Below, piece after piece: positions 32,236 through 44,343 of a stretch of DNA of 64,000 bases; the first letter of the stretch is position 1; every line of letters starts with the position of its first letter. The stretch lies in NCBI RefSeq assembly GCF_000208745.1, contig NC_030859.1, forward strand, positions 1,425,367-1,489,366, given 5' to 3'. The notes under the pieces were generated by a model. It had not been told where the DNA came from. It did no database searches and worked only from the letters and a program-made list of their open reading frames with translations. The stretch is from Theobroma cacao (taxonomy: Eukaryota; Streptophyta; Magnoliopsida; Malvales; Malvaceae). Both the position numbers and the translations under genes were made by a program.

Positions 32236-33803
32236 TTATTGACTTTGGAAAGTAAATGATTCCAGTGATGAAATGTGATGAACCAATCTATCCAGAGAAT
32301 GTCTTGAAGAACCACCTTGACTCAGGCATAGAGCTGCCTTCTTTAAATGCAACACCCTCTCCCTTATCTCTTCCCCGTCTTTCTCCACCATCAATCTTTT
32401 GATTGTCCTCTCTATTTCCCCTCTCTCCATCCCTTTCTCTAATTGCACACCGACCCTCCAAATCTCACTTACATATCTTGCATTAACCCTTTGGTCAGTG
32501 AAACATGGCATACAAATCATAGGGATCCCTTCACACATACTCTCCAATGTTGAGTTCCAGCCATTATGGGTCCAAAAGGCTCCCACCGCTGAGTGAGCCA
32601 AGACTTGCTGTTGGGGAGCCCATTTTACTACATGTCCCCTTCCACCCAAAGTTTCCAAGAACCCATTTGGCAATGGTTCAAGCCACTCTGAACCCCGGAT
32701 TAGTCCGGGCCTAACAACCCATAAGAATGGCTGCTTGCTGTTCGCCAGGCCCCAAGCTACCTCCAAAAACTCGGTCTCGTTTACTGCCGCAAGACTTCCA
32801 AAGCTAACATAGAGAACTGATTTGTGCTCTTGTTTGTCTAACCAGGAAATACAACTTTCGTCTTGTGGTGATAAGCTACTTGTAGAGACCGGGAAGCATT
32901 TATGAAAGGGACCAATCGGGAAAAGTGGGACCCCAAGTTGTCGGTCTAGTGTTTCCAGAGCAGAGTGTTCTAGTTCTTCAAACGTGTTCCAAATGAGACC
33001 TGACGAGGCCTTGCTTTGATTGACCATACCAGCTACCAGTCGATAAAGAGATTCCGGATCAGGTGTGTCAATGACTGGAAGGTCTTTGACTCTTAGAGGT
33101 GGAAGCTCGACCACTGGCTCCTCTAGTCGAGAATCTGTTGCAATCAGATTAAGTTAGCCTCATTTTATGGTCTAACCTTTTCTAAATTGTTAATTTCGTT
33201 CAAATTATGATATAATTCTGATTTTATTTGATTATAGAAGTTCCAATTAATTTGTTTCAATCCAAATATTACCAACTAATGTAATAGAGCGGCAGGCAAA
33301 ATCATACCTTGTATGGGAATGTACCCTCGTTCCTTTAGAAGAGGAAAAGCAGTGAAAACACAAAAGGAGGAGGCAGCACCAGTCCTCAAGACCAACCTCG
33401 GAAGCTTAAGTTCATTTGCAACTTCTTGAGTGAAGTAAAGAATAGCATCAGAAATCAAGCAGGCAACAGGCTCCTCTGAAGTTTCAGACAACAGATTGGC
33501 CAAGCACTGGCGGAAAGGCGGTCCGCATCTCGTGTTAAGCAGCGAGAGGAAAGCAATGAGATCGGTTGCGCAAGTGCCATCTTCAGGTAAGTTTTCGGAG
33601 AAGAAATGGAAAGTGAAGTGAGGGTAGTTTGAAGGGTCGGGAGAGTTGAAGTTGGTGTGGATTATGGTGATGGAGTAGCCCCTGGAATGGAGAATGTTGG
33701 CCAGGTGCAGCATGGGGTTTATGTGGCCTTGCAAGGGTAGAGGAAACAGCACCAATCTTCGGCCTTTCCTTTGCTCCATTTCCTTGCTGCTTTGCCTCTC
33801 CAT
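32236..33803 (-). CDS. UDP-glycosyltransferase, UGT76-like, third member (outside the duplication)
   Basis: Minus-strand family 1 UGT. Exon 1 is 33803-33308 and exon 2 is 33134-32236, with a phase-1 intron at the same place as the other UGT76-like genes, giving 464 residues. The catalytic His is in LQGHIN (H27), with an Asp in CLISDAI. The PSPG box at about residues 337-380 reads [16 protein letters not shown] (Asn where most have Cys), ending [21 protein letters not shown] is typical of the UGT76 group. The frame is intact. It is clearly more diverged from the two duplicated UGT76-like genes than they are from each other, so it is an older tandem paralogue. The acceptor is unknown; known UGT76 members act on defence-related acids and other small molecules. 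Confidence 0.92.
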
Positions 33804-36800
33804 TCTTAATGTTTACAGTGACTTACATCTACTTCAGAACCATATGTATTACTAGGGATGTGCTGAGTAGTTTAGTCCGTGAACTTTGGTTTCACTTGGA
33901 TTGAGGGAAAAGTCCAAGGAAAACCAGAACATGAAATCTTTTGTACAGATAACAATGCATTAAATCTTGAACCTGATTTGTCCCTAATTCACATCCCAAC
34001 TCCCATATTCTTTTCTTTACATTAACCAGCACATAGTGTAAGGCGTCTTGATGCCAGGATTTCACTGCCAGGCACACTACCCTATGAGCTTTTACCAATC
34101 GAAATATTCCAGTCGTACACCCTCCCTTTTTATTGGTTCCTCAAGTCTAAAACATGCTACTGAACCAGTTCGGTTGGGTCGAACTGGGTTGTTACCCTTT
34201 AATTATATGTCCCCTTCCACCCAAAAGCACAACAGATAAAGCAATGGTGAAGCAAAGATGAGCTACCAAATTGATTAGACCCAAATTTTGGACCCAATGC
34301 AAACTGAACTGACGGCAGGATATGGGCCTGGATTCAAGAAGGAATTCCCTCACAATAACCTCAAAGACAATAAATGTAACCTAGATTTTTCACTTCATGA
34401 AGGTCACATGTACTCTTTTTCTTGAGGAGATTTTGGGGCACCCCACGTGCTGACAAATCTGTCGAATTTTCATGCTCTGATAACCCTTTATGGCCTTTGG
34501 CTTTTGCTTGCTTTCAAAAACAAATTTCGAATGAATCAATTTCCTATAGAGTCAACAATGGGTTTTCTTCCTTTTTTTTCTTTTTCTCTTTTTTCCTTTT
34601 TGTGGCCATGAAAAGAGCAAAGGGATTTTCAATTCTTGTACGTATCAATGGAGCCATTGAACTTGAAATTTGAAATTGAAGTCCCCTGTTATGGAAACTA
34701 CTCTTCAACCACCCTCACCATTTTGTTTTCCAGTTGACTTATTATTGAAGTGATAGCATGTAATGCTGTCAAGGACACAAGTCTTTCCCTAAAAACAAGT
34801 GAAAAAATTAAACATTTACATCCTGACGTGAGGTTCCGATTGAGTCAATGTTGCTTGAATCTAGGTCATTACAATTGGTAAACCCTAAACCCACATTACA
34901 TTATCCTTTAGACTCGAAAAGTTATTGGGTAAATAGTGTTTGGATTCAGGTCATTATAGTGTAACAATATTTACAATCTTTTAAAAAAATTTCTTTCATT
35001 AACCTACTAGTGGTACGAGTGGTATGTTAAATGATTAACAATCAATTAATGAACAGAACCCTATTATCAATATTTATATCTTTGTTTGTCTTGCCCCAGT
35101 AAAATATTCCCTGAAATCATTAACTATAATTACTGTAATTAACATGGCAATAATAATCCCTGTTGTTGCTTTGGTTTGTGCCAAGGAACAGTACAATTTG
35201 GACAAAAAGCCTGTCTGAATTGATTAAGAGAACAAAGATTTAGTTAAGACAAGTAACATTAAAAACCTCAAAACAGAGAACAGCCTCCACCCATTTTTAT
35301 TCCTTCTACTTGCAGCATCCTCAAAGACCAGATAAAAAGGCCTGCTTCAGCTTAATTAATGTATGTGTCCTGACAAAATTGCCTTGGATCTTGAAGATTG
35401 ACAAAGCCATGATTTCCTCTCTTTTTTTTTTTCATGTTTGAGATACAAAGATTGGATGATGATTTTATGTAAATCTTAGTCTAAAGACAAAACACCAAAG
35501 TTTCAGGTAAAAGTGTTTAACCTTAAACTGTGTGGCATAGGATTCTTCCCTTCTTATGATTTTCTTCTTGTTCCTTCCACATTTTTGCCAGCAGCTTGGT
35601 AAATGTTTGAAATCTAATTAACTTACTAAGAACTACAAGTGAAATTAGGGTAAAATTATCATCATTAAACCACAAATTATCTTATAAAACACGACGAGAT
35701 TATTAAAACGAGATAAAAATTATTTTTCATTGTATAAACCCAAGATTTAATAGGCTTTTATTTAGTCAACATCTTTATCTAAACCTGATTTTTTAAATAA
35801 AGATATAAATCATAACAGCTGTTGTCATGGAACAAAATGTTCCGAATCATGATAATGTTTAACGTTAAATTTTTAATATTCCCAATAGGTGACAAATTGT
35901 TAATTAAACAGAGAATTAAGCATGATAAGTGATAGTAATTGATTTGGTTCCATATGTAATGCATGATCACACCAACATAGAAAAACATCATTATTACATT
36001 TTCACATCATACATTTAACATTTTTTATAACCTTGGCTCACATTTTCCATCAATATGTTATATGTGTATATATATATAAAAAGTTAATACCCAAATTACC
36101 CAATTGCCCAAAGGAGAACCTACAAAAGGGAAAGAATAAATTACAATTACATTCAAAAAGTATCCAAGAATAGAAGCATTTAATGCAGAGGTTTGACTGG
36201 GTCAGGTACTGCAGCATCCTCCATACCAAAGATGTTCTTAGGCTTAGTACACCAATAATAAAATATAAGGCTCAAAACGTACAATGCTTCTTTACTTTTA
36301 TTTTTGGTGCTTCTATCCCCTCCTGTCCTTATCCCCACCACAGCAGAGCTTCATGCTGAAGCAAAGCAAATTTTCTTCTTTCTTGCTTTTCTGCCTCTTT
36401 AACCTTTATCTGACAAAGCAAGTCTGTTTCACTCGGCTGATGAAGTGGTGATGATCATGAATTCATGATGATGATGATTAGTCCAACGAAGGGTTTCTTT
36501 TTCTTGGATTTGTTAAGGCAAAAAACAAGATTTGAACAAAGCAAAGGGGAAACAAAATCCCATATCAGTTTCATGCTTCAATTTTGTTGTTATCCTTTGA
36601 TAGTTAGAAGAGAATATGCAACTTAGAACAAGGATTTGGATAATAAATAGAATTCTTATTAGTAAATATTTAACTGCCAAGGGATATTACAGAGAGGGTT
36701 TGTGGATTTTTTCTTGTAAAAATCCAAATTTCAAAGACAAAGTCCAATACAATCCCCCCCCCCCCTATGAACTAGAAGAAGGAAAAAAACCCCACCTTAT

Positions 36801-37131
36801 TACAACAAGAACAACAAAAAACCATGCCCTTCTCCCCCATTTGTTCCTATTATGTTCTACTTATATAAGCTAATCCCCAACGCTGCAATCTGGAAATCTC
36901 CTTGAATAAAAAAGAAAAAAAAGCCCAGGATTTGTTATAAATACTCTTTTATTGGTTCCTAAACTACACTCACATTCTTGAATTCCTTTCCTTATATAAA
37001 CCAAAATACCATATACCTATCAGAAACTTGCTAAATTACCCTACTATACTCGCAATTCTCCAACAAAACAAACACTCTGTTGAGAGAATGTGAAATTTTT
37101 TTGGACTAAATTTTTTTCCCAGGGAGGGTGG
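33804..37131. other. Intergenic DNA
   Basis: 3.3 kb without a supported gene. It contains a T-rich run near 34570-34600, an AT-rich stretch at 35.6-36.1 kb and a homopolymer run of 12 C at 36754-36765. The last part (36.9-37.1 kb) is the likely 3' UTR of the minus-strand gene that follows. Short frames here are not convincing. Confidence 0.5.
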
Positions 37132-38856
37132 TCAATAAGTCCACTCCTGGGGGAGATGTATTTCATGATTTAAGCCTCCCTCTGGTCTATAACCTCTCCT
37201 TGCTTGTGTCGAGAGTGCATTTCTTCTGGCCAACAAAGCATCTACAAAAATTGAACCATGAGAATTTTAGTAACTAAAAAGTTTAACATTGGTTCAAGGT
37301 AAATTGGACCCTGGGGTGCAAAAGGACATCCGATGCTCACCATAGTTTGATGCAAAGCTGGGATTGATATGTGGCTGAACATGACCATTAGTATCATCAA
37401 AGTTCAGATTCAGAGCCTGAACAACCTTTGCTGGGAGTAGAACTGTTGAGCAACCTTGTTTAACACCAAAGAGAACAAAGCAAAAACCCCAAAATTAATC
37501 ACTGATACGAGGAAAGAAAATATGTTGTTTCAAGGGTCAAAAAGACCCCAAAAGAAAGCTGAAAAGTTTAGTTTTTATTAATACCTGATTTCTTGCGAGG
37601 TTCGGGAGGGTTGCCATATCTACGAGGCAAGAAGACACCAGTTCCAGCACACTCTCTTTTAACGCTACCAGATCCACTGAGAAACATAGCTCTCATGCCA
37701 GAACCAGAGTTGTGCTGAGGCTGCTGCTGCTGCTGAGATTGAACTTGAAGAGGAGGCCATGAAGACTGAGGCAACCCCAAGGGTCTAACCCCAACAACAT
37801 TATTATTCCTTGCTCTACTCTGGATGTGCTGCTGTTGCTGTTGTTGAAGCTGTGCTTGCCAGTTGCTTGCCTTCACTTGCCTTGCCATAACAGCACCGCA
37901 CTGAGGTTTTAACACTTGTTCCTGCCTTCCATGATACTGACAAAACCAAAGGAAAAGAACCCCACAACAGATCAGAACAACAAAAACCCCTCCAACCTTT
38001 TTCCTCAAGTTACAACAGAAACAATCCAAAGAAAAGATTCAACAAGGTTGAAACTTCACTAAAAAAAAAAAAGCTTACCTGATTTGTTTGAGCAAGATTA
38101 TAAGAAAGACCCTGACTTGGATACAGCCCAGAGCTCGAGTTCCTCATGACGGCATGACTTTGGGCCTTGGGGAGGCCTCTTCCATAGTTGAAGCTGGTGT
38201 ATTTAGGTGCTTCATTGCTCATTTTCAGCCTTGCAACTTGGCCAGCTGCGGCATATATGAGATCCCAAGTGTCATTTTGAGCACCAAAAGGAGTTGTTGG
38301 AGGGGAAGGAACTTGAGAAGGGCCATTCGGGCTGCCATTGCTTGAAGTTGACCAGCTTCCGAGTCCACTCAGAGTCGACTGTGGTGAACTCGCCAAGACT
38401 CCACTTTTCTGAATCAGAACCCCAAAAAATTCCAAACTTTAAATAAAAGTAATAAAAAAACCCACCAAGTTGGAAACTAGGAAGGCTTTACATGAAAAAA
38501 ATAACCCAGGAACTAATTACCTCGGTTTTGTCCAGGGAAAGGACAGGAACAGTGAATTTCTGACTCGTTGAGTGAGCAAGTCGGCGAGTCAACCCAGCAA
38601 GGAACTCATCCTCGTCACCGCTCTCAGTCTCGGTAGACCCAACAACGGATTCGACAGGAGAGCTTAGAGCAGAGGAGGAATCAAACGAGTCGAACTCATA
38701 GGGGAACTCAGTCGGGAAACCATGACTCGGTATCAACAACTCGGTGTTGTTGCCACCGTTTTTGTTCTTAAGGTTCTCTTTCTCCATAACAATATCATCA
38801 TCCGTTAAAAACTTGGCCGGAAGCCAAAACTCAGCGTCGTCCAGCTGTTCAGCCAT
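37132..38856 (-). CDS. Plant-specific protein of unknown function, five exons
   Basis: Exons on the minus strand are 38856-38521, 38408-38079, 37936-37585, 37454-37341 and 37241-37132. All junctions are GT-AG and in phase, giving 413 residues. The N-terminus MAEQLDDAEFWLPAKFLTDD is followed by an acidic Ser-rich segment (SSPVESVVGSTETESGDEDE), a short conserved patch WDLIYAAAGQVARLKM, a Gln-rich region (two poly-Q runs in exon 3), GTGVFLPRRYGNPPEPRKK, and the C-terminus LNHEIHLPQEWTY. From memory this resembles Arabidopsis proteins such as At3g54000/At5g59050, some of which carry a 'TIP41-like' label. I cannot confirm this and see no catalytic motif. Low-complexity content and basic patches would fit a nuclear or scaffold role, which is inference only. 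Confidence 0.85.
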
Positions 38857-40377
38857 GAAAAGAAATAGCCCCCCAAGAAAAAAAAACACGCGACAGAGGA
38901 AAGCAGGGGAAAACAGAGGAAAGCAGGGAAGGGGACGCTAATGAAGAGAAGTGAGGGAGAGATTGCTTGGCAGAGAAGGTTTAATAATGAGGCAGTTTAA
39001 TAATGAGGCCAAGTTTGGGTTCTGAAGAGAGAGGGACCCAACACAAGAGAGAGAGGAGTAAAGAATGTTGAAGACAAGCTGCTTTTATTAAGGTTTCAGG
39101 GTCATTTTGAGACAGAAAAACCCTTAAAAAAAATAGAATTTTTAAAAGCAAAAATCTAAACTTGGAAATACATAAAAATTGAAAATTTTAGGAAGCATAG
39201 CAAAGCAAAGGCAATTGGAGGGAAAGGGGGGGGAAGTGGAGTGCAATGTTAGGATGTGGAAACAACTGGAAGGGAATGGCCCAGTGGTTGGGGACATTTG
39301 TCCTGCTCTGCAAATCACCTGCCATCTGTCCTCGTTGGGCTTAATTACAAACTTAATTAAACAATTAAGAGTAAAGCACTTCTTTGTTTACTAGTTTATC
39401 TATTGCTAATTTGTTTTTTTTTTTTTGAAAATTCAAAACTTTGGGTACTAATAATTGGGGTTACCTATGGGAGATCTGATGCATTTAGTGGTTAAAAATT
39501 TATTGTTCACATCAGATTCTTTAACCCTATTCTCTCATGATTGATGGGTTTTTCTTCTTCTTCTTCTTTTCAAATTTTTCATGATTAAATCGGTTAAAGA
39601 GTGTGTCTAAGGTGCTGTTGGGGTAGGGAAGATTTTGAAAGATTTTTTCTTATTTGTTTTGTAATTTGGGAAATGAAATCTTTATGCTCTTTTTATGTTG
39701 ATTTGGTTGAAAACTTTCACACATTTGGTAATCTTATTCCTTCTTTGAGAGGGTGAAGTGTTTTCAAGGCTTTGGGTTTTGGGTATAAATGGAATTTATT
39801 AAAGTTTTCAAGATTAAGTAAATCCATATTTAATAAAAAATAAATATAAAATAAGTCAAAAAAAATATTCATGAGATATTCCAATTCCTTGAATGGTATG
39901 ACAAAAATGTTACTCTTTGGAGAAAGAACTTGCCTTGTTTGTAATGTTAACCTTATAGTATAAAGAAATGGAAGGAGAAAAACAAAAAAGAGAAACCTTA
40001 ATCAAAGGGTTTTGTGGTGATTCATACTCCAAAAATATAAAACAAAGCAGAAAAGAAGGGTGTTTTTGGATTACTCATGTAGTAAAGAGGTAAAAAAAAA
40101 AATTACAGTTAATTTAATAATCTTTTATCATGGTTATCTTTATGTCACCAATTATTTGAACAGTAGTAGATAGATGGTAGCTACAAAAGGGATAGTGTCA
40201 ATATCATGAATCGATCAAAGGGAAACATGGTAGTGAGCAGTCACTTGCCAATGAAGTAAGGTTTGAGAACCTTGAAGTCAATCAATGCTTCCAAGGCAAT
40301 TTCCATCAATCCAAATTGAATTCCCACATCATCCAAACCAAATGTTAAGGAAAAGAAAAAAAAAAACAAAAACTTGG
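38857..40377. other. 5' flank of the unknown-function gene and intergenic DNA
   Basis: The first 200 nt upstream of the minus-strand gene are purine/pyrimidine-skewed (gaggaaagcaggg repeated, gagagaga) and probably form its 5' UTR and promoter. Further out there are only AT-rich stretches and poly-T runs. No gene is recognised. Confidence 0.45.
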
Positions 40378-40650
40378 GTTTTTAAGCCATTTGTTTCCCC
40401 TCTTGTTCATCTATGTTCCAAGCCGGATTTGATTCAAGCTATTCAAGATCCCTTTTGTCGTCAATCGGAAGTTCATATTCGTCATGTGTTTCAAGAAGGT
40501 AATGCCTTGGCTGATTTTATGACCAACAAAAGGTTTTTCTTTAGAGGAGGAATTCCTTAGTTCCGGTGTTCCTCCTGCCGGAGCTTGTTACCTATCGATG
40601 AATGATGTTATGGGAGTGTGTTTCTCTCGAATAATTAGACTGTAACATCT
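40378..40650 (+). mobile_element. LINE-type retrotransposon scrap (RNase H end)
   Basis: Plus-strand translation reads SKPDLIQAIQDPFCRQSEVH, IRHVFQEGNALADFMTNK, then a stop. The HV-EGN-ADF/ADxL pattern is the final RNase-H motif found at the 3' end of plant non-LTR retrotransposon ORF2. No reverse transcriptase or upstream ORF2 portion remains. It is a short relic. Confidence 0.7.
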
Positions 40651-41686
40651 TGTTTTCCTTTTTTCTTTAACTCTTTTGACTTAGAAAAATCAATTAGGGT
40701 CAGGGAGATTGGAAATTTAACATATTACAAAGTGGTAGGTTTTTTGGGATATCCAATTAGTTGATAAAGACAAATCAAATTCCAATAGCTAGAGATGTGG
40801 GTATGATGCTTGGCACTAGGAGGAAATTGCAAGTCTTCCAACCCTTTAAAGGGAGTAATCAAAGACTATGAAAAGTCAAAGTCGATTTGTTCAAAATTTT
40901 GGTATAGTGGCAAAGATTGAAAAACTCATGATAATAACGTATTAATCACTGCTTTTGGATGGGATTGTGCTAATTGCTTAAAGTTTGGTGATTTCACCAT
41001 CATTTATAACACAAGCCTTGTAGCCTATGAATGGTGGAATTGGTGGAAAGTGGGCAAAATTGTAGTCTCATGAACTCTTTTAACACACGATTCATTAAAA
41101 GTATAATCACATTTAAGAACTATTTTTAACACAACAATTAATTGAAAAAGACAACGTCCTAGTTATTCAAAAATCATTAATACAAGTTTTAAACTATTAA
41201 TTAAGTCATTAAGACAAAGCTTATTTCATGTTGTTACATTTTCCACTCATAGCTTTCTTTTTCATACAAGATAACTCCTATATTGTAGGAGACCCTTACT
41301 CAACCCATGAGACGTTATTCGCTTCAATCTGACAAGTCTCACGATATATTAAAAAGGACGTTTCATAGGTATAGATTTAAATCTCTATATACATCAATAT
41401 GAAATTTGAAAACGTCAACATAGTATTTTGTCTTTGAATTATTTATTTTCTAGTGTTCTAACTAATATGTATTGTAAAATTAAACATTGGGAGAAGCACA
41501 CTTGCCCTTATTGAGAGAGAGAGGGATGCAAAGTCCTTAGTGTGCTAATTGTCTTGTGGGTGAAGTGGGGGCAATTAGATATATATTCCTCCATGTCGGG
41601 TGAACCTCAAATAACTTTCAAACTCTTTTTGCACCCAATTGGATTAGGAATGTCCTCTACAAGAGTTAAAAATGACCCAAGATCCT

Positions 41687-41704
41687 CCCCCCCCCCCCCC
41701 CCCC
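41687..41704. repeat. Poly-C homopolymer run (18 C)
   Basis: Uninterrupted C run followed by a CT-rich patch (ccctccctctctcc). Long C/G runs are uncommon in plant DNA and prone to length error in sequencing, so the exact length is uncertain. Confidence 0.9.
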
Positions 41705-43221
41705 TCCCTCTCTCCCTTTGCCTAGGTCTATTACTACCTTTTAGAATAGATTAGAGATACTTAATCAAGGGAGAGAAGAGAAAAGAAGCTGTTGTCCCAC
41801 TTATGATTTCCTTTTTTTTTTTTAGCTGTTTGCATTTTGCATGTAGCACCACATTCCCCTTGAGTCTTCAATTACTGACTTTGATCAGCCGCACTTTATG
41901 GCCACTAATTAAAGCACAAACATCATCATTAGGACATCCCTCTCCATGCATTATTTGTTATCATTATCCCCCTCTCCTTAAGAAGAGTAAGATTATGGTC
42001 AAAACTCACACAAACATCTATCTTTGTTCTTGTTGCTGATTTTCCTTTTTCTAGCATTGTTGGGTTGCCATAGATATCACCCCCGTCACACTCTTAAAGC
42101 TCTAGTAGGATAAGTCATGCCATGCACCCAAGGATGGATAGAAGGAAGTGGTCGTCACTCCTCAGTGATTAATTTTGTTTTAAATCGAATCATTAAATAT
42201 ATCTATAATCTTATATAATTATCTTTTAAATATTTTTTATATAAAATCTTAAATTCGTCACTACATACAGGACTCTTTTCAACACAAATTTACTTCATAA
42301 AAAATGTTAAAGAGTTCGATTCGAATCCAAATTATTCAAATAAGAGATGATTAAATTTTTCATTCTCGAAACTTTTATTATTTTTAGACTGTCGTGATTT
42401 CTAATCTTTTTGTCATTGAATTTGAACCATTTAATACATATCTTTAATGGCTTACTCCTAAAACAATAGAACTAGGGTTTTTTACTTTGTTCTAATAAAT
42501 GTTGATGTATAAAGTACTCTTCATTTAAGTATAAGGGCAGTTCAATCTATTTAACAGTAAAGTACACGTATTTATCCATTTCAAAAACATTAAAAAGTAT
42601 TAAAAATAACATATGTTATCAAATGAAAGATTTGTTTAATGTATGCTTATAGATATTGATTACAAAATAAGATATGTCAATGGTCTTTTGAAGCAGTTGA
42701 CATAATATTTTTTTTTTACCCAATTGTTCACCACTCTCTTTGACCCTTCCTTTTGAAATACTTATTATAAATGAATTAACATTTCTCGTAAATAAAATAC
42801 CAAATCAAATAGTAAGAAAAGTTTAGTAGTTCTCCATCTTGGATTTAGACTAATAGTAATTATGGATGGTTCATTCAATGAGTACCATTAAAAACCCTAA
42901 TTTTAACTTATCCCCTTAATTTTTTGCCAGCTAGCCACCGTGTCACGGAATGCCCGTGAACCTTCCGGTGAAGGGATCACATCCCCACAGAGCAAAAATC
43001 GTGGAATCTGAATCTTGGATGACGTGGCACCAGTACAGATTCGGCAACTTAACTGTCCATATGTCCTTTACCTTATCCCCGCCTCTTTTAACGGCTGTCA
43101 TTTTCCACCGTCAACGCCGTTAACTTTCCAAAACGGAATAAAAATTTTTAAATTAAAAATGTCCAGCTCCGTCATAACGGCCACGGACTTCAAGCCCATT
43201 ATCCAATCGGGTTCAGCAAAA

Positions 43222-44343
43222 TTCCCGCCAAAAAAGGGGAAATTGTAAACAAAAAAAAAAGAAATTAAAAAAAAAGCAGGTGGTGGGGCCAAAGATTTGC
43301 CTGCTGAAAATGACATCACCGTTAGTCAAAAGGCGGGAGCACAGAGAAGATTTTTTATTTATTTTATTATTTGAATTTTTATTTAATTCTTTTGATGTAA
43401 AAGCTTTTATTGATTTGATTAATATCTTTTTCAAACTCTTTATTATTAATTTAAATTAAAAAATTAAAATTATATATTTATATGAAAAATAACACTTAAG
43501 AATAAAATTTTCATAACTTGATTTAATAAAATTGAAGCACACTACCCTTAAAAAAAATCCATGAGAAGTGTTACAACAGCAAAACATTAAAATTAAAAAA
43601 ATTCATCAAACAATTAGATTTAAAATACATATGAATGATAATTATTTACTTGCCATATCTTCTTTAAACGATTTTTAATAATCAAAATTAAATATGAATT
43701 ATCATTTAATTCATTTGTTTTTATTTAAATCACCTGTACAATGATTTTATCTTCTAATTTCATATCATAAAAATTTTAATAAATATTTCATAATTTTACT
43801 TTATATATATACAATTTCCGAATTTGACTAAAAGATTGCATTTTTAATTTCCAAAGTCGTTACAAAGGACACCTCTCGTAATGAATTGATAGCATGAATT
43901 ACGACTAGTTCTATTAATATCGAGCAGCACTCATTTAATGTATAAAATAAAAATTATTTTTTCTTATTTTTCAAAGAGTTAATATTCTGAATTTTTATAT
44001 TACAAAGTATTAAATATAAAAATTATTATAAAAAAATAACAAAGCAGGGATTGGCACATTTGGGCAGTGAAAGACTGACACATGATGTGGATGTAGTGTG
44101 GGGTCTGTCTGCCGTCCCGCCTGCACAAACTACTTCCTCATTTGTCTTTTTTATATTTTTTTAATTATTATTTTTCTATATTAAAAAAACAAAAGGAAAA
44201 AAAGTTTTTTTCCATAATTCCTAAATAATAAAAAAAATAAGAAAACGAAATTTATAAAAAATAAAAAATAAATAAGAATGGGTCTCCACTCTGACTGGGC
44301 CTACCTTACTTCAACTTCCCCAAATTTTTTCGAATTTCCCGCC
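43222..44343. promoter_or_regulatory. Three E2F-type motifs in a gene-free interval
   Basis: ATTCCCGCC at 43222, GGCGGGAG at 43332 (reverse orientation) and TTTCCCGCC at 44335-44343 fit the E2F consensus WTTSSCSS or a near match. They sit in and next to a locally GC-richer island. No coding gene is adjacent, so function is unproven. Confidence 0.3.
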
